A stretch of 64,000 bases of DNA from an uncultured Clostridia bacterium (GTDB lineage Bacteria; Bacillota; Clostridia; Christensenellales; UBA1242): positions 1 to 64,000 of the forward strand of contig CAKVOP010000004.1 in the NCBI GenBank assembly GCA_934793215.1, in the 5' to 3' direction. A model generated the notes under the pieces. The model saw only the letters and a program-made list of their open reading frames with translations, was not told the origin of the DNA and searched no databases. How positions within the stretch are numbered: the first letter of the stretch is position 1; every line of letters begins with the position of its first letter. A program made the translations under genes and the position numbers. Positions 40,820-50,164 of this stretch are shown here, piece by piece.

Positions 40820-43333
40820 GTGAATTTATTGAACAAAATGGGCTTTTGGGACAAAGTCGGTACGATTTTTGATGTAATTCCAAAAGTTATTTACTATCTT
40901 TATGCTGCCCTCGCTAGTGGCGTAGATGCGCTTCAAGCACTTGTGAGAAAACTTGCTGGGCTTGATAGTTATTGGACTGCAACAGCAGCCGGCGGGGCGA
41001 ACGCTGTTGTACAACACAGAGATCCACTTTCTGAATTTGTCTATGGAATTCTAGGGGTTGGACAAAGTGCGTCAGTTTATAAAGCACTTAACACTGTCTT
41101 TTGGTCACTTGCAATTTTTGGACTTATTATGCTGGTTGTCAGCACAATGATTGCGATTATTAAATCACATTACAACGAAGACACTGGTGCGACAAGCCCT
41201 TGGAAATACATATACACTGCCATCAAAGCAATTCTTACTTTCGTGGTAATTCCTGTAGTTGTTGTTCTTGGTATGCAACTTTCAACATTTGCCCTTGACA
41301 CACTTGATAGAATCATTGCGGGTTCAGCAGGGGAAGGTGCAATCACTGGTATCTATGGTGGTGATGTTGCGACGAAACTCGAGCATGACGAAAACACAAA
41401 TACTTATGCGCATTACGATTTCTTCGGTGCTAGAGATTATACGACAAGCACACCATTCAGTGGAATGCTTTTCAAGGCTGCGGGTTATAACGCAAACCGT
41501 ATACGAACAGGCTCATACTCTGTGGGCGATTTAAAAAACTTGACTAGTTCAATCTTCGGTCAAACGAGTGACCAAAGCACGGATTATGCTGCATATCAAG
41601 TTGACTATGCTTTTTCAAATTGTTTGATGTTTAAAGATGAAAATAAACCTGAATATCAAACATGGGTACAAGAACTTGATGGAGTCCCAGTTGCTCTCAT
41701 GGATATTTGGAAGTTAAATAAAGTAAGCGGATTCTCAAAATGGGACGTTTCGGTTGTTTGGCTTTTCTACGACCTTTGGAGATTTAACTTTATTGTAGGG
41801 TTTGCTGGAGTGACCACTTGTTTTGGAGTATTAGTTTCCATTGTATTTGGACTCTTAACGAGACTTATTAAAGGTGCAGCACTATTCCTTGTATTCCCTG
41901 CACTCCTAGGTATTGCACCTATGGACAATTTCAAAGCATTTAAATCTTGGGGAACTCAATTCATGCAATTGATCCTTATGGTATTCGGTGCGATACTTGG
42001 AATGAACTTGCTACTTTTGGTTCTGCCATATATTCAAAATATAAGTTTCTTTGATCCTAACAATTTTGCGCTTAATGTATTAAATGCCATTATGGACGTC
42101 GTCATTTTAATTGTTGGCCTTCAAATGGCAAAAGATTTCATTAATATCGTGAATGGATTTGTCGGTGGATCCGATGCTGTTGCTGCTGGTGACGGTGTAA
42201 AAGATAATGCTAAAAAAGCAATGATCTCGGGAGCCAAAACGGCTATTGGCGCTGGCAAGATTGGCGTTGGAGCACTTGCTGTTGGAGCAAAAGGCGTAAT
42301 TGGCGCTGGCAAGGTGGTTGGAAAGGGAGCCAAAGGTTTTGCGACTATGGTTACAGCCCGAGGAGCCACTGCAAGAGCAGAAAGGCGAGATGCAAGAGCA
42401 GAATCTGCTATTGGTGCAGCTGACGAGGCTGATGAAGCATTAAGAAGAGAAACAGAAAGAAACCAAGGTGTCTTGGATTATTATAGAGGCAAAAAAGAAG
42501 GCGACGCAGAAAGTGCGGCTTTTGGACGCAGAATTGCAGACGCAGGAGCCCAAGCAAGAGAAAAGGCAACGAATGCAGGGCTTAGTAGCGAGGCGATAGA
42601 AGCGAAAGGCAAGGAAGCGGAAGAAAGAGAATTTAAGAAGATATTGAGTGAAAATGATTACGAAAAAGATGCTGCAAGGTTGGCGAGAGCTCAAACTGCC
42701 AGTGCAAAAGCTCACAAAAGAGCGGATAAGGCGGCAGATAGTTTGCAACACACGGTTGACGCTCATGGACTGATTTATGAAGACGGGGCTTATAAGCGAA
42801 CAAAGACGACTGGTGAAGAAATTGGTATTGCAGCGAAAGGCATCTTAAAAGCACCATTCGGCGAAAGAGCGACTTACAGAGTAGACGAAAGTGGCGAATT
42901 TGTTAGAGATAGAAATGGTCGCAAGGTTGTAGACAAGGCAGGTTCTGGATTGCTGGGTATGGGTTCTGCGATTGCAAGAGGGCTTGAACCTACAGGTGCA
43001 GAAATTGCTGGATTTGGGCAAAAGGTAGGTAAGTCTATTAAAGACTCATTATCTTGGAGTAGCATTGGTAAAAACATTGCTGACGGATTTACCAAATCAG
43101 TTAATACTGGCTTCCAAGTTGCGGGCGTAGATAAACTCACAAAAGACCTTCAAGACGTCGGTAAATCATTTAAGCAATCTACATTCAAGACGCCAGAAGC
43201 GTTTGAAGGTAAAGAAGGAGATAAACTTACTAAAGAAGTTGCAAAGGCTCAACAACAAAGAGACGAAAAGATGCAATCACTTCTCGAAAAGATTGTCGAA
43301 AACACTACACCAAGATCTGGTGGAACAACTTAA
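40820..43333 (+). CDS. VirB6/TrbL-like or Mbov_0396-type polytopic membrane protein
   Basis: An 837-residue protein starting at GTG. Hydrophobic segments lie at about 92-113, 132-152, 313-340, 345-366, 378-405 and 418-435, with a long exported loop between the second and third. Residues about 470-510 are Gly/Ala/Lys repeats (IGAGKIGVGALAVGAKGVIG). The rest is a charged helical cytosolic tail ending DKLTKEVAKAQQQRDEKMQS. The arrangement resembles the polytopic channel proteins of type IV secretion and the Mbov_0396 family of mycoplasma integrative elements. No other transfer gene lies nearby, so it is either a solitary relic or has a housekeeping role. AAGGGG lies upstream. The assignment is by pattern. 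Confidence 0.65.
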   Translation: MNLLNKMGFWDKVGTIFDVIPKVIYYLYAALASGVDALQALVRKLAGLDSYWTATAAGGANAVVQHRDPLSEFVYGILGVGQSASVYKALNTVFWSLAIFGLIMLVVSTMIAIIKSHYNEDTGATSPWKYIYTAIKAILTFVVIPVVVVLGMQLSTFALDTLDRIIAGSAGEGAITGIYGGDVATKLEHDENTNTYAHYDFFGARDYTTSTPFSGMLFKAAGYNANRIRTGSYSVGDLKNLTSSIFGQTSDQSTDYAAYQVDYAFSNCLMFKDENKPEYQTWVQELDGVPVALMDIWKLNKVSGFSKWDVSVVWLFYDLWRFNFIVGFAGVTTCFGVLVSIVFGLLTRLIKGAALFLVFPALLGIAPMDNFKAFKSWGTQFMQLILMVFGAILGMNLLLLVLPYIQNISFFDPNNFALNVLNAIMDVVILIVGLQMAKDFINIVNGFVGGSDAVAAGDGVKDNAKKAMISGAKTAIGAGKIGVGALAVGAKGVIGAGKVVGKGAKGFATMVTARGATARAERRDARAESAIGAADEADEALRRETERNQGVLDYYRGKKEGDAESAAFGRRIADAGAQAREKATNAGLSSEAIEAKGKEAEEREFKKILSENDYEKDAARLARAQTASAKAHKRADKAADSLQHTVDAHGLIYEDGAYKRTKTTGEEIGIAAKGILKAPFGERATYRVDESGEFVRDRNGRKVVDKAGSGLLGMGSAIARGLEPTGAEIAGFGQKVGKSIKDSLSWSSIGKNIADGFTKSVNTGFQVAGVDKLTKDLQDVGKSFKQSTFKTPEAFEGKEGDKLTKEVAKAQQQRDEKMQSLLEKIVENTTPRSGGTT

Positions 43334-43358
43334 TACTTTTAAATTTAAAAACGAATTA

Positions 43359-43395
43359 AAGCAGGCAAGGTCACTATTGATTTTGCCTGCTTTTT
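43359..43395 (+). terminator. Terminator after the conjugation-like gene
   Basis: AAGCAGGCAA / TTGCCTGCTT stem plus T run. Confidence 0.92.
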
Positions 43396-43421
43396 GTGTT
43401 AAAATATTTTGAGAGGGGAAT

Positions 43422-43661
43422 ATGAAGATTTTTAGAAATATCGCGGACGGGTTTGTCAAGTTTATTTCAAATATAAGCGATTCTGTTGGCTTTAAACTTT
43501 GTGATGATGTCAAAGATGTCTTTGGAACATTGAAGTGCGTAGGACATGAAGACCAATTAAGTGGTGAGAAATTAAGAAAAAAGTTGGCAAAAGAGCAAAT
43601 GGAAAGAGACGAGCGTATAATCGCACTTTTAGAGGAGATTGAATCTCACACAAGAGGTTAA
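43422..43661 (+). CDS. Small paralogue of the preceding gene's C-terminal tail
   Basis: A 79-residue protein. It aligns end to end with the last 90 or so residues of the 837-residue protein: NIADGFVKFI versus NIADGFTKSV, DDVKDVF versus KDLQDVG, EKLRKKLAKEQMERDERIIA versus DKLTKEVAKAQQQRDEKMQS. So it is a detached copy of that tail, or the tail is a module that works alone. GAGAGGGG precedes the ATG. mscL starts 58 nt later. The function could be binding the same partner as the large protein; this is inference. Confidence 0.72.
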   Translation: MKIFRNIADGFVKFISNISDSVGFKLCDDVKDVFGTLKCVGHEDQLSGEKLRKKLAKEQMERDERIIALLEEIESHTRG

Positions 43662-43719
43662 AAATTACTTGCATTTTTGGGAAAAAAGTGATAAAATCGC
43701 AATGAAAACGGAGGATAAA

Positions 43720-44400
43720 ATGAAAAAGTTCTTTCAAGATTTTAAGAAGTTTATAAGCCGTGGCAATATCGTGGATATGGCTGTCGGCGTTATTGTGGGT
43801 AGTGCGTTCAGTGCGATTGTTACAGCATTAACAAATAAAATCATTATGCCACTTATTAATGCACTTCTGTCAATCGGTGGTACAAATGGACTAGAACAGG
43901 CATATACTTTCTTACGAAAGGTTTATAAAGCAGACGGAGTTACCGTGGATCTTACTAAATCAATTTACATTGATTGGGGGGCATTCATTACCGCAATTAT
44001 TAATTTCTTTATCATCGCTTTTGTTCTCTTCAGTGTTTTAAAGGCAGTTATGAAAGCTAATGAAATGTTTAAAGATGCTGCGGAAGAGATGACAAATAAA
44101 GAACTTATTGCAGAGAAACTTGAAGTTAGAAAACAAGCGAAAAAAGACAAGGTTAGATTTAAAAAGGCTTGGAAAGCACATCTTGAAGAAAAGAAAGCAC
44201 TTGCCGAAGCAGAGGCGAAAGCGAAAGCGGAAGAAGAGGAGCGAATTAAAGCCGAAGAGGCGGAAAAGGCAAGGCTTAATTCTACCGAATATCTTCTTGG
44301 TCAAATTCTTGAATTGTTAAAAGAGCAAAAAGGTCAAGAAGTATCGCAAGTTTTGGCGACAAATGAGAAAGCGGAAATTTTTAAAGAAGAAGATAGGTAA
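43720..44400 (+). CDS. mscL: Large-conductance mechanosensitive channel with long C-terminal tail
   Basis: A 226-residue protein. The N-terminal 110 residues are a typical MscL: FKKFISRGNIVDMAVGVIVG with the first pore helix, a periplasmic loop, and a second helix (WGAFITAIINFFIIAFVLFS). It releases solutes on osmotic down-shock. The C-terminal extension of about 110 residues is a long, highly charged coiled coil (Ala/Glu/Lys repeats) ending with EYLLGQILELLKEQ, unusual against the normal 130-150 residues. The start at 43720 has CGGAGG 7 nt upstream. Confidence 0.92.
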   Translation: MKKFFQDFKKFISRGNIVDMAVGVIVGSAFSAIVTALTNKIIMPLINALLSIGGTNGLEQAYTFLRKVYKADGVTVDLTKSIYIDWGAFITAIINFFIIAFVLFSVLKAVMKANEMFKDAAEEMTNKELIAEKLEVRKQAKKDKVRFKKAWKAHLEEKKALAEAEAKAKAEEEERIKAEEAEKARLNSTEYLLGQILELLKEQKGQEVSQVLATNEKAEIFKEEDR

Positions 44401-44412
44401 ATGTAAAGATGG

Positions 44413-44450
44413 GAAAAGGAACGAATAAGGTTAAAGTGTTCCTTTTTTTA
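44413..44450 (+). terminator. Terminator after mscL
   Basis: AAAAGGAAC...GTTCCTTTTTT stem plus T run. Confidence 0.85.
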
Positions 44451-44563
44451 TTTTGGTTTATTGTTTTAAGTAAAAATAAAAAGATGCAAAATTAAGAGAT
44501 TGCACTTAATTTGTGTGGTTATAAAAAAATTCATAAAAATATTAAAAAATATTGAAAATTTTG

Positions 44564-44592
44564 TTGACAAATATAAATAAATTTGGTATATT
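44564..44592 (+). promoter_or_regulatory. Promoter of tRNA-Val
   Basis: TTGACA, 17-nt spacer, TATATT, 28 nt before the tRNA. Confidence 0.85.
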
Positions 44593-44620
44593 ATTACTCG
44601 TAACCTCGGTTGCACACTAT

Positions 44621-44696
44621 GGAAGTTTAGCTCAGCTGGGAGAGCATCTGCCTTACAAGCAGAGGGTCATAGGTTCGAGCCCTATAACTTCCACCA
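44621..44696 (+). tRNA. tRNA-Val (TAC)
   Basis: A 76-nt cloverleaf with encoded CCA. Acceptor GGAAGTT/AACTTCC, D arm AGCTCAGCTGGGAG, anticodon loop CTTACAA (anticodon TAC), T arm AGGTTCGAGCC. Confidence 0.96.
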
Positions 44697-44701
44697 CAAA
44701 T

Positions 44702-44721
44702 CCGCCTTTGGCGGTTTTTTT
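44702..44721 (+). terminator. Terminator of tRNA-Val
   Basis: CCGCC-TTT-GGCGG followed by T7. Confidence 0.92.
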
Positions 44722-45198
44722 GTTTCTTGCAATGCATGCATGAAACAAAACTACACAAAGTGTAGGTGGAAGGCTACAAGGTTACACGAAATGAGTTTTG
44801 AGAATAAAATGCATAACCTTATAACTTCCACCAGTAGTACATAAGAGACACTAGTAAACACTATATCTAGTGTCTTTTTTATTCGCTTGTGTTCAGGTTT
44901 GTATCAAAAGTTTAGTCAAAACATACTAAAAAGAAGTGGAAGGCTACAAGTTTTTGATTGCAAGTTCTTTTCTTGTTCACTAGGAATGGAAACGAGTTAA
45001 AATTTACAATGTTCAATATTTTTATGTGCTTATTGTCGTCAAAATAAAAATGTGCAATTTTATATTATTAATTTTAATCCAATTTACAGTTGAATTCTTT
45101 AGGTAGAAGAAAAAGTGGTCGTTGTGAAAGGAATTACAAACAATTAGTTGTTAGAAAGCAAATTATTATTTGCATTTGTCATTAGTGCGTATAAAAAG
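44722..45198. other. Region after tRNA-Val with repeats, no gene
   Basis: No coding region seen. It holds a second copy of the tRNA 3' end TATAACTTCCACCA (44820-44833) and an inverted copy GGTGGAAG (44766-44773) that could pair with it. It also holds a direct repeat GTGGAAGGCTACAAG (44767 and 44937) and the dispersed tRNA-linked repeat. Confidence 0.7.
44827..44921 (+). repeat. Dispersed repeat downstream of a tRNA, copy 2, with terminator
   Basis: CCACCAGTAGT, terminator stem AGACACTAG / CTAGTGTCT (44846-44875) with a T run, then TCAAAAGTTTAGTCAAAA. Same order as the minus-strand copy at 8445-8538. Confidence 0.65.
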
Positions 45199-45227
45199 TA
45201 GACAAAAATTTTAGATTTTGTTATAAT
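45199..45227 (+). promoter_or_regulatory. Promoter of the beta-galactosidase gene
   Basis: TAGACA, 17-nt spacer, TATAAT; about 108 nt before the ATG. Confidence 0.72.
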
Positions 45228-45335
45228 CATGCCATAGGGGCATTTGGTAATTAATTTAATTAATATATATTAACGTATAAGAAAGTCTAAATTTAAGCAA
45301 ATTAATTTTATATTTGCCTAAAAGTGAGGTGTTAA

Positions 45336-48300
45336 ATGAAAAACAAATCAAATAGACATCTTTGGGCGTTGTCGCTGGCGGTTATAATGGCAGGGACAGC
45401 GTTGCCAATAAGCACCATTTTTTCTCGACAAGATGGACGAGAAAAGGCAAGTGCGTCAAGTGAAGCGTCGATAACCAGAGAGGAACTAAATCTTAACGAA
45501 GATTGGCGTTTTGCTTTAAATCTTGAAGAAAGTCTTTCTCCTCAAAAAATTGATTTTGACACTTCTTCGTGGGCAGATGTTAATCTCCCGCATGATTTTT
45601 CGATTAATCAAGAGTTTACTCAAAGTGGTGAGGCTGAATCGGGATACCTTCTTGGTGGCACGGGTTGGTACCGAAAAACACTCACTCTTGAAGAGGCTGA
45701 ACAAGGACAAGAAACTGTTATACTAAATTTTGATGGCTCATACAAAGATACATATGTATATGTCAACGGAGAGTATGTAGGGGAAAACCATTATGGTTAT
45801 AACAATTTTGCGTTTGACATAACAGACAAACTTGTTTATGACGGGCAGACAAACAATGTGATTGCTGTTAAAGTCGACCATCAAACGCCTTCAAGTCGTT
45901 GGTATTCTGGAAGTGGAATTTATAGAGATGTGACTTTAATAAAAACCAATAAAGTACATTTTACTCATAATGCTACGGCCGTAACTACACCTGAAATCAG
46001 TTTAGGAAATGGCAAAGTTGATGCACAAGTTACTTTGCAAAATGATTCGCAAAAGGCAAAAGAGGTTATGGTGCTTGTAAGCGTGCTTGATAGTGCTGGC
46101 AAAAATGTGTCCGCTATTGCAAGCAAAACGGTAACCATCGGGAAAAACTCGTCTATAACTGAACGTCTTTCGACATTGGTAGATAATCCTACACTTTGGT
46201 CAATAGATAACCCTTACAGATATACACTTCACACCGAAATTGTGTATAATGGGCAAATTGTGGACAAACAAGACACAGAGTTTGGTTTTAGATATTACTC
46301 TTTCAATGTAGGAACTGGCTTTAATTTAAATGGCAAAAATGTCAAACTAAATGGTGTTTGTATGCATCACGACCAAGGTGCTCTGGGTGCAGTTGCAAAT
46401 TATGACGCAATTTATAGGCAAATGAGCATTATGAAAAGCATGGGTGCAAATGCTATTAGAGTTACTCATAACCCAGCAAGTAAGACGCTGATTGAAATAT
46501 GTGATAAACTTGGGCTTTTAGTCATTGAAGAGTTCTTTGATGGTTGGAGCACCGCTAAAAATAGTAATATATACGATTTCTCACAATATTTCAACAAATA
46601 TATAGAAGCAGAAAACAAGATTCTTGGTGCGAATAGTGGCATGACATGGGCACAATTTGTTATAAAAAATGTTGTGTCTCGTGATAGAAATAATCCGTCA
46701 ATCATAATGTGGTCGTTAGGTAATGAAATTGGCTCTAACGCTAATTTCCCTAAAATATCACTTGACCTTATCAAATGGACAAAGGATTATGATACAACAA
46801 GACCGGTAACAAATGGTGATAATGCACGCTCGGTCGATTCGAGCAACAACAATGCTCAAGTAAGCAAAAACATTCAAAATGCAGGTGGAATTGTAGGCTT
46901 TAACTACGCAAAGGGGTCTTCTGGAACAACATTTGATACACTTAATGAATATTATGGCGGGGTTATAAACGGGTCCGAAACCACATCTGCAATTTCCAGC
47001 CGTGGAATCTACTCTACAATGTCCACAACAGGTTATTATAAGTCTTCTTATGATAATCAAGCAGTTGAGTGGGGACAAACCGCACATAATGCCATGTTTG
47101 ATATTATAACAAGAGATTATGTCGCTGGAAGTTTTGTATGGACTGGATTCGATTATATCGGTGAACCAACTCCATGGAATAACACCGCGTCGGCTGGAAT
47201 GCCTTCCAATGCAGAAACTTGGCCAGCACCAAATTCAAGTTATTTTGGGATTGTGGACACTGCCGGATTTGAAAAAGATACCTACTATTTGTACAGAAGC
47301 CAATGGAAGCAAGATGATACAACTTTACATCTTGTTACATCTTGGGATAGTGATAACCAAATATTGAACTCTGGGAAAACTCCAGTTTGGCTTTATACAA
47401 ACGCACCAAAAGTTAAACTTTTTGTTACTGGAAGTGATGAGGCTGTTGCAACAGCAACAAGAAAAGTGATTGAAACAGCGGCTGGACATAAATATTTTAC
47501 TTATTTGACTCAATCATTAAATTCTAGCCTTTGCACAACGAGTACGGGAAGTGGCGGATTTTCTTTATATTCAATTTTTAACGTTCAATATACAAAAGGG
47601 ACTATCTACGCTGTGGCTTATGATGAAAATGACAATGTTATTGAAAACACTGTAGGAAAATCAAAAGTCTCAACGCCAGATAAAGAGAACCTTAAACTTG
47701 ATGTTTACTCGAACAAAACGCAAATTCTTGCAGACGGGAAAAGTTTGGCGTATGTAACAATAGATATTACTGATAAAGATGGAAATCTAAACACGACAGC
47801 ATCAAACCTTATTAATGTCAGCCTTGAAGGTGAAGGTGAAATTGTTGGGGTTGACAATGGTGATCAAGCAACAAATGAAAAATTTCAACAATCATCTGTT
47901 TTAACGAGTAAGACAACTGCAAATATTAAGGCATTTTCAGGTAAAGCACTCGTAATTGTTCGCTCAACTAAAAATGCTGGCGTAATAACTTTGACAACAA
48001 GCGGGGATACTCTTGCGAGTCAAAGTATAACAATCAATAGCGCACAAGTAATTAACGAAGACTTGACAATTACCTCTTATTCATACACAAACAATTTTGT
48101 CATGGTAAGCGGACAAAAGCCAATGCTAGATTCTTCGGCGGTGGGAATTCTATCTAACGGGAAGTCACTAAATGGTATAGTGACATGGCAACCCCTTGAA
48201 AGCGGATATGAAACAACCGGCAATTATACTTTAACTGGCGAAATCACGTTTGAGGGGTATGAGCCTATTAGTGTAACCGCAACTCTCACAATTTTGGATC

Positions 48301-49943
48301 AACCTTTTGCACTTCAAAATATCGCACTTGTAACAGAACAAGGCATTGCACCACAACTGCCAGCCACTGTCAGTGGTCTTGATGGAGAAGGAAATGTAAT
48401 TGGGCAATATGCTGTCACTTGGGACAGCGTGCCAAGGACTAAATTCTCGAGAATTGGGGATATTGTTCGTGTAGTTGGCAAAGCGACTTATCAAGGAATT
48501 GAACTTTCAGTATATTGTAATGTTAGGGTTATTGAATCACTCGATAATCCTACCGATTATGTTGACGAAAGCACTGTGCTTTCCCAAGATATTGAGGAAG
48601 ACAAACAATCGGACAGCCTTGACGCAATTAAAGATGGGAATATTTGGTCTCCAGTTCTTGACACAACAAGCAGTAATGTTAGTGCACAGGAAAAACTGGA
48701 ACGATGGACAAATTACAACAACAAGAATGTATCACGCATAGCCACGATAACCTTTGAGTTCGCAGAGGTTAAAGAATTCGGGTTTGCTGACATTTACTAC
48801 TATCTTGATAGCAATTGCAAGATTCCTGCAAACATTAAGTTTTCATATTCGACTGACAATACAACTTTTACAGAAGTAAACGCGGAAGAGTTTGAAAAAG
48901 AATCACATAGTTATATAAATGATTCAACTAAAAGCGGATTGCATATTCAATATAAATTTGTCGATAGTGATGGGAACGGAGTTTCTTTCAGCGCTTCAAC
49001 AATAAAAATAGAATTTACCGCCAAGGTTGAAAACTGGCAAAATCGTTGTGTAGGTATAACCGAGATCGAAATGGGAGTTCTTGACAGGCACGAGCCAAAT
49101 CTTCTTACTTCTACTGATTTAGGAGGGATTGCGGTTGATAATGAAGCCCTAGAGGGATTTGAACCAAGTGTGCTTTCGTATAACACAGACGGAAAAACAT
49201 TAACTGCTGTTGCTCCTAATAGCACGGCAGTAACCATTTTGCCTGCAAACAATAATGTTTATAAAATTGTAACATATGCTGAAAACGAATCTAGAAAAAT
49301 TTATTCGGTTACTGTAAGTGGTGAAGAAAGGTGCAAACACATACACACCGAACTTAAAAATGTAAAATTGCCATCATGTGAAACCGAAGGTTATACTGGT
49401 GATACCTATTGTCTAGATTGTAAAAAAGTTGTTAAGTTGGGCTATGCAATTCCTGCACTCGGGCATAACTGGGATGAGGGACAAATTCTAACTCAACCAA
49501 CAATTTATAGTGACGGGCTTATCAAATACACTTGCCAGAGATGTGGAGATGAGAAAACGGAGGCTATTGCTCACCTTGTTACCGTGCCATCTGTAAACCT
49601 TGTTATTACAGAGGGAAGTGAAAGCAATATAACTCTCACTGGTGAATTTGTAGATTATTCACATGTAGAAAGTTACTATACCGTAAATCATAAAGGTTTT
49701 ATTGTTATTTTAGAACAAATGTTTGACGGCGGAGACCTTAACATGCAAACTAGCGGAATTACAAGAATTCGAGTTGGAGAGATTAATGAAAATGGATACT
49801 TCTCGTATGATTATTCTGTGATTCACAGGGCACAAAGATATGTTGTAAGAGCGTTTATGGGATACATTAACAGCGATGGGGAACTTGTCTATATTTATTC
49901 AGCAGACACAAAAACAATTTCTCTTATGGACCTTCTTGCTTAA
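45336..49943 (+). CDS. Exported GH2 beta-galactosidase with accessory domains
   Basis: A 1535-residue secreted glycoside hydrolase. Signal peptide about 1-40. GH2 sugar-binding sandwich at about 50-220 (NEDWRF, LPHDF, GWYRK), Ig domain about 225-330, and TIM barrel about 330-640. E464 in SLGNEIGSN is the likely acid/base and E578 in QAVEWGQT a candidate nucleophile. Accessory parts: Big-type Ig modules about 790-1075, a discoidin/CBM-like domain about 1090-1240, and a Cys-containing repeat pair (CKHIHTELK and CQRCGDEKTEA) about 1330-1415. No sortase signal or C-terminal membrane segment, so it may be released. GTGAGGTG lies upstream. Cleaves beta-galactosides, inferred from the family; actual substrate unknown. 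Confidence 0.88.
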   Translation: MKNKSNRHLWALSLAVIMAGTALPISTIFSRQDGREKASASSEASITREELNLNEDWRFALNLEESLSPQKIDFDTSSWADVNLPHDFSINQEFTQSGEAESGYLLGGTGWYRKTLTLEEAEQGQETVILNFDGSYKDTYVYVNGEYVGENHYGYNNFAFDITDKLVYDGQTNNVIAVKVDHQTPSSRWYSGSGIYRDVTLIKTNKVHFTHNATAVTTPEISLGNGKVDAQVTLQNDSQKAKEVMVLVSVLDSAGKNVSAIASKTVTIGKNSSITERLSTLVDNPTLWSIDNPYRYTLHTEIVYNGQIVDKQDTEFGFRYYSFNVGTGFNLNGKNVKLNGVCMHHDQGALGAVANYDAIYRQMSIMKSMGANAIRVTHNPASKTLIEICDKLGLLVIEEFFDGWSTAKNSNIYDFSQYFNKYIEAENKILGANSGMTWAQFVIKNVVSRDRNNPSIIMWSLGNEIGSNANFPKISLDLIKWTKDYDTTRPVTNGDNARSVDSSNNNAQVSKNIQNAGGIVGFNYAKGSSGTTFDTLNEYYGGVINGSETTSAISSRGIYSTMSTTGYYKSSYDNQAVEWGQTAHNAMFDIITRDYVAGSFVWTGFDYIGEPTPWNNTASAGMPSNAETWPAPNSSYFGIVDTAGFEKDTYYLYRSQWKQDDTTLHLVTSWDSDNQILNSGKTPVWLYTNAPKVKLFVTGSDEAVATATRKVIETAAGHKYFTYLTQSLNSSLCTTSTGSGGFSLYSIFNVQYTKGTIYAVAYDENDNVIENTVGKSKVSTPDKENLKLDVYSNKTQILADGKSLAYVTIDITDKDGNLNTTASNLINVSLEGEGEIVGVDNGDQATNEKFQQSSVLTSKTTANIKAFSGKALVIVRSTKNAGVITLTTSGDTLASQSITINSAQVINEDLTITSYSYTNNFVMVSGQKPMLDSSAVGILSNGKSLNGIVTWQPLESGYETTGNYTLTGEITFEGYEPISVTATLTILDQPFALQNIALVTEQGIAPQLPATVSGLDGEGNVIGQYAVTWDSVPRTKFSRIGDIVRVVGKATYQGIELSVYCNVRVIESLDNPTDYVDESTVLSQDIEEDKQSDSLDAIKDGNIWSPVLDTTSSNVSAQEKLERWTNYNNKNVSRIATITFEFAEVKEFGFADIYYYLDSNCKIPANIKFSYSTDNTTFTEVNAEEFEKESHSYINDSTKSGLHIQYKFVDSDGNGVSFSASTIKIEFTAKVENWQNRCVGITEIEMGVLDRHEPNLLTSTDLGGIAVDNEALEGFEPSVLSYNTDGKTLTAVAPNSTAVTILPANNNVYKIVTYAENESRKIYSVTVSGEERCKHIHTELKNVKLPSCETEGYTGDTYCLDCKKVVKLGYAIPALGHNWDEGQILTQPTIYSDGLIKYTCQRCGDEKTEAIAHLVTVPSVNLVITEGSESNITLTGEFVDYSHVESYYTVNHKGFIVILEQMFDGGDLNMQTSGITRIRVGEINENGYFSYDYSVIHRAQRYVVRAFMGYINSDGELVYIYSADTKTISLMDLLA

Positions 49944-49946
49944 CTT

Positions 49947-49980
49947 AAAAAGCATGCGAAAATTTGTTCGTATGCTTTTT
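49947..49980 (+). terminator. Terminator after the GH2 gene
   Basis: AAAAAGCAT...ATGCTTTTT stem with T run. Confidence 0.88.
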
Positions 49981-50164
49981 ATTTAAACGAAAAAATTATA
50001 AGAATAAAAAAATACCATGTAAAATTTGTTAATTTAAGCAATTTTGTAAGTTTAAAGCAAAATAAACATATTTAATTATTAAAATATACATAATAAGTTT
50101 AATCATTTGCAAAAATTGTCTAAATAGAGTAAAATTAAATAAATAAAATAATTAAGGAGGCATT

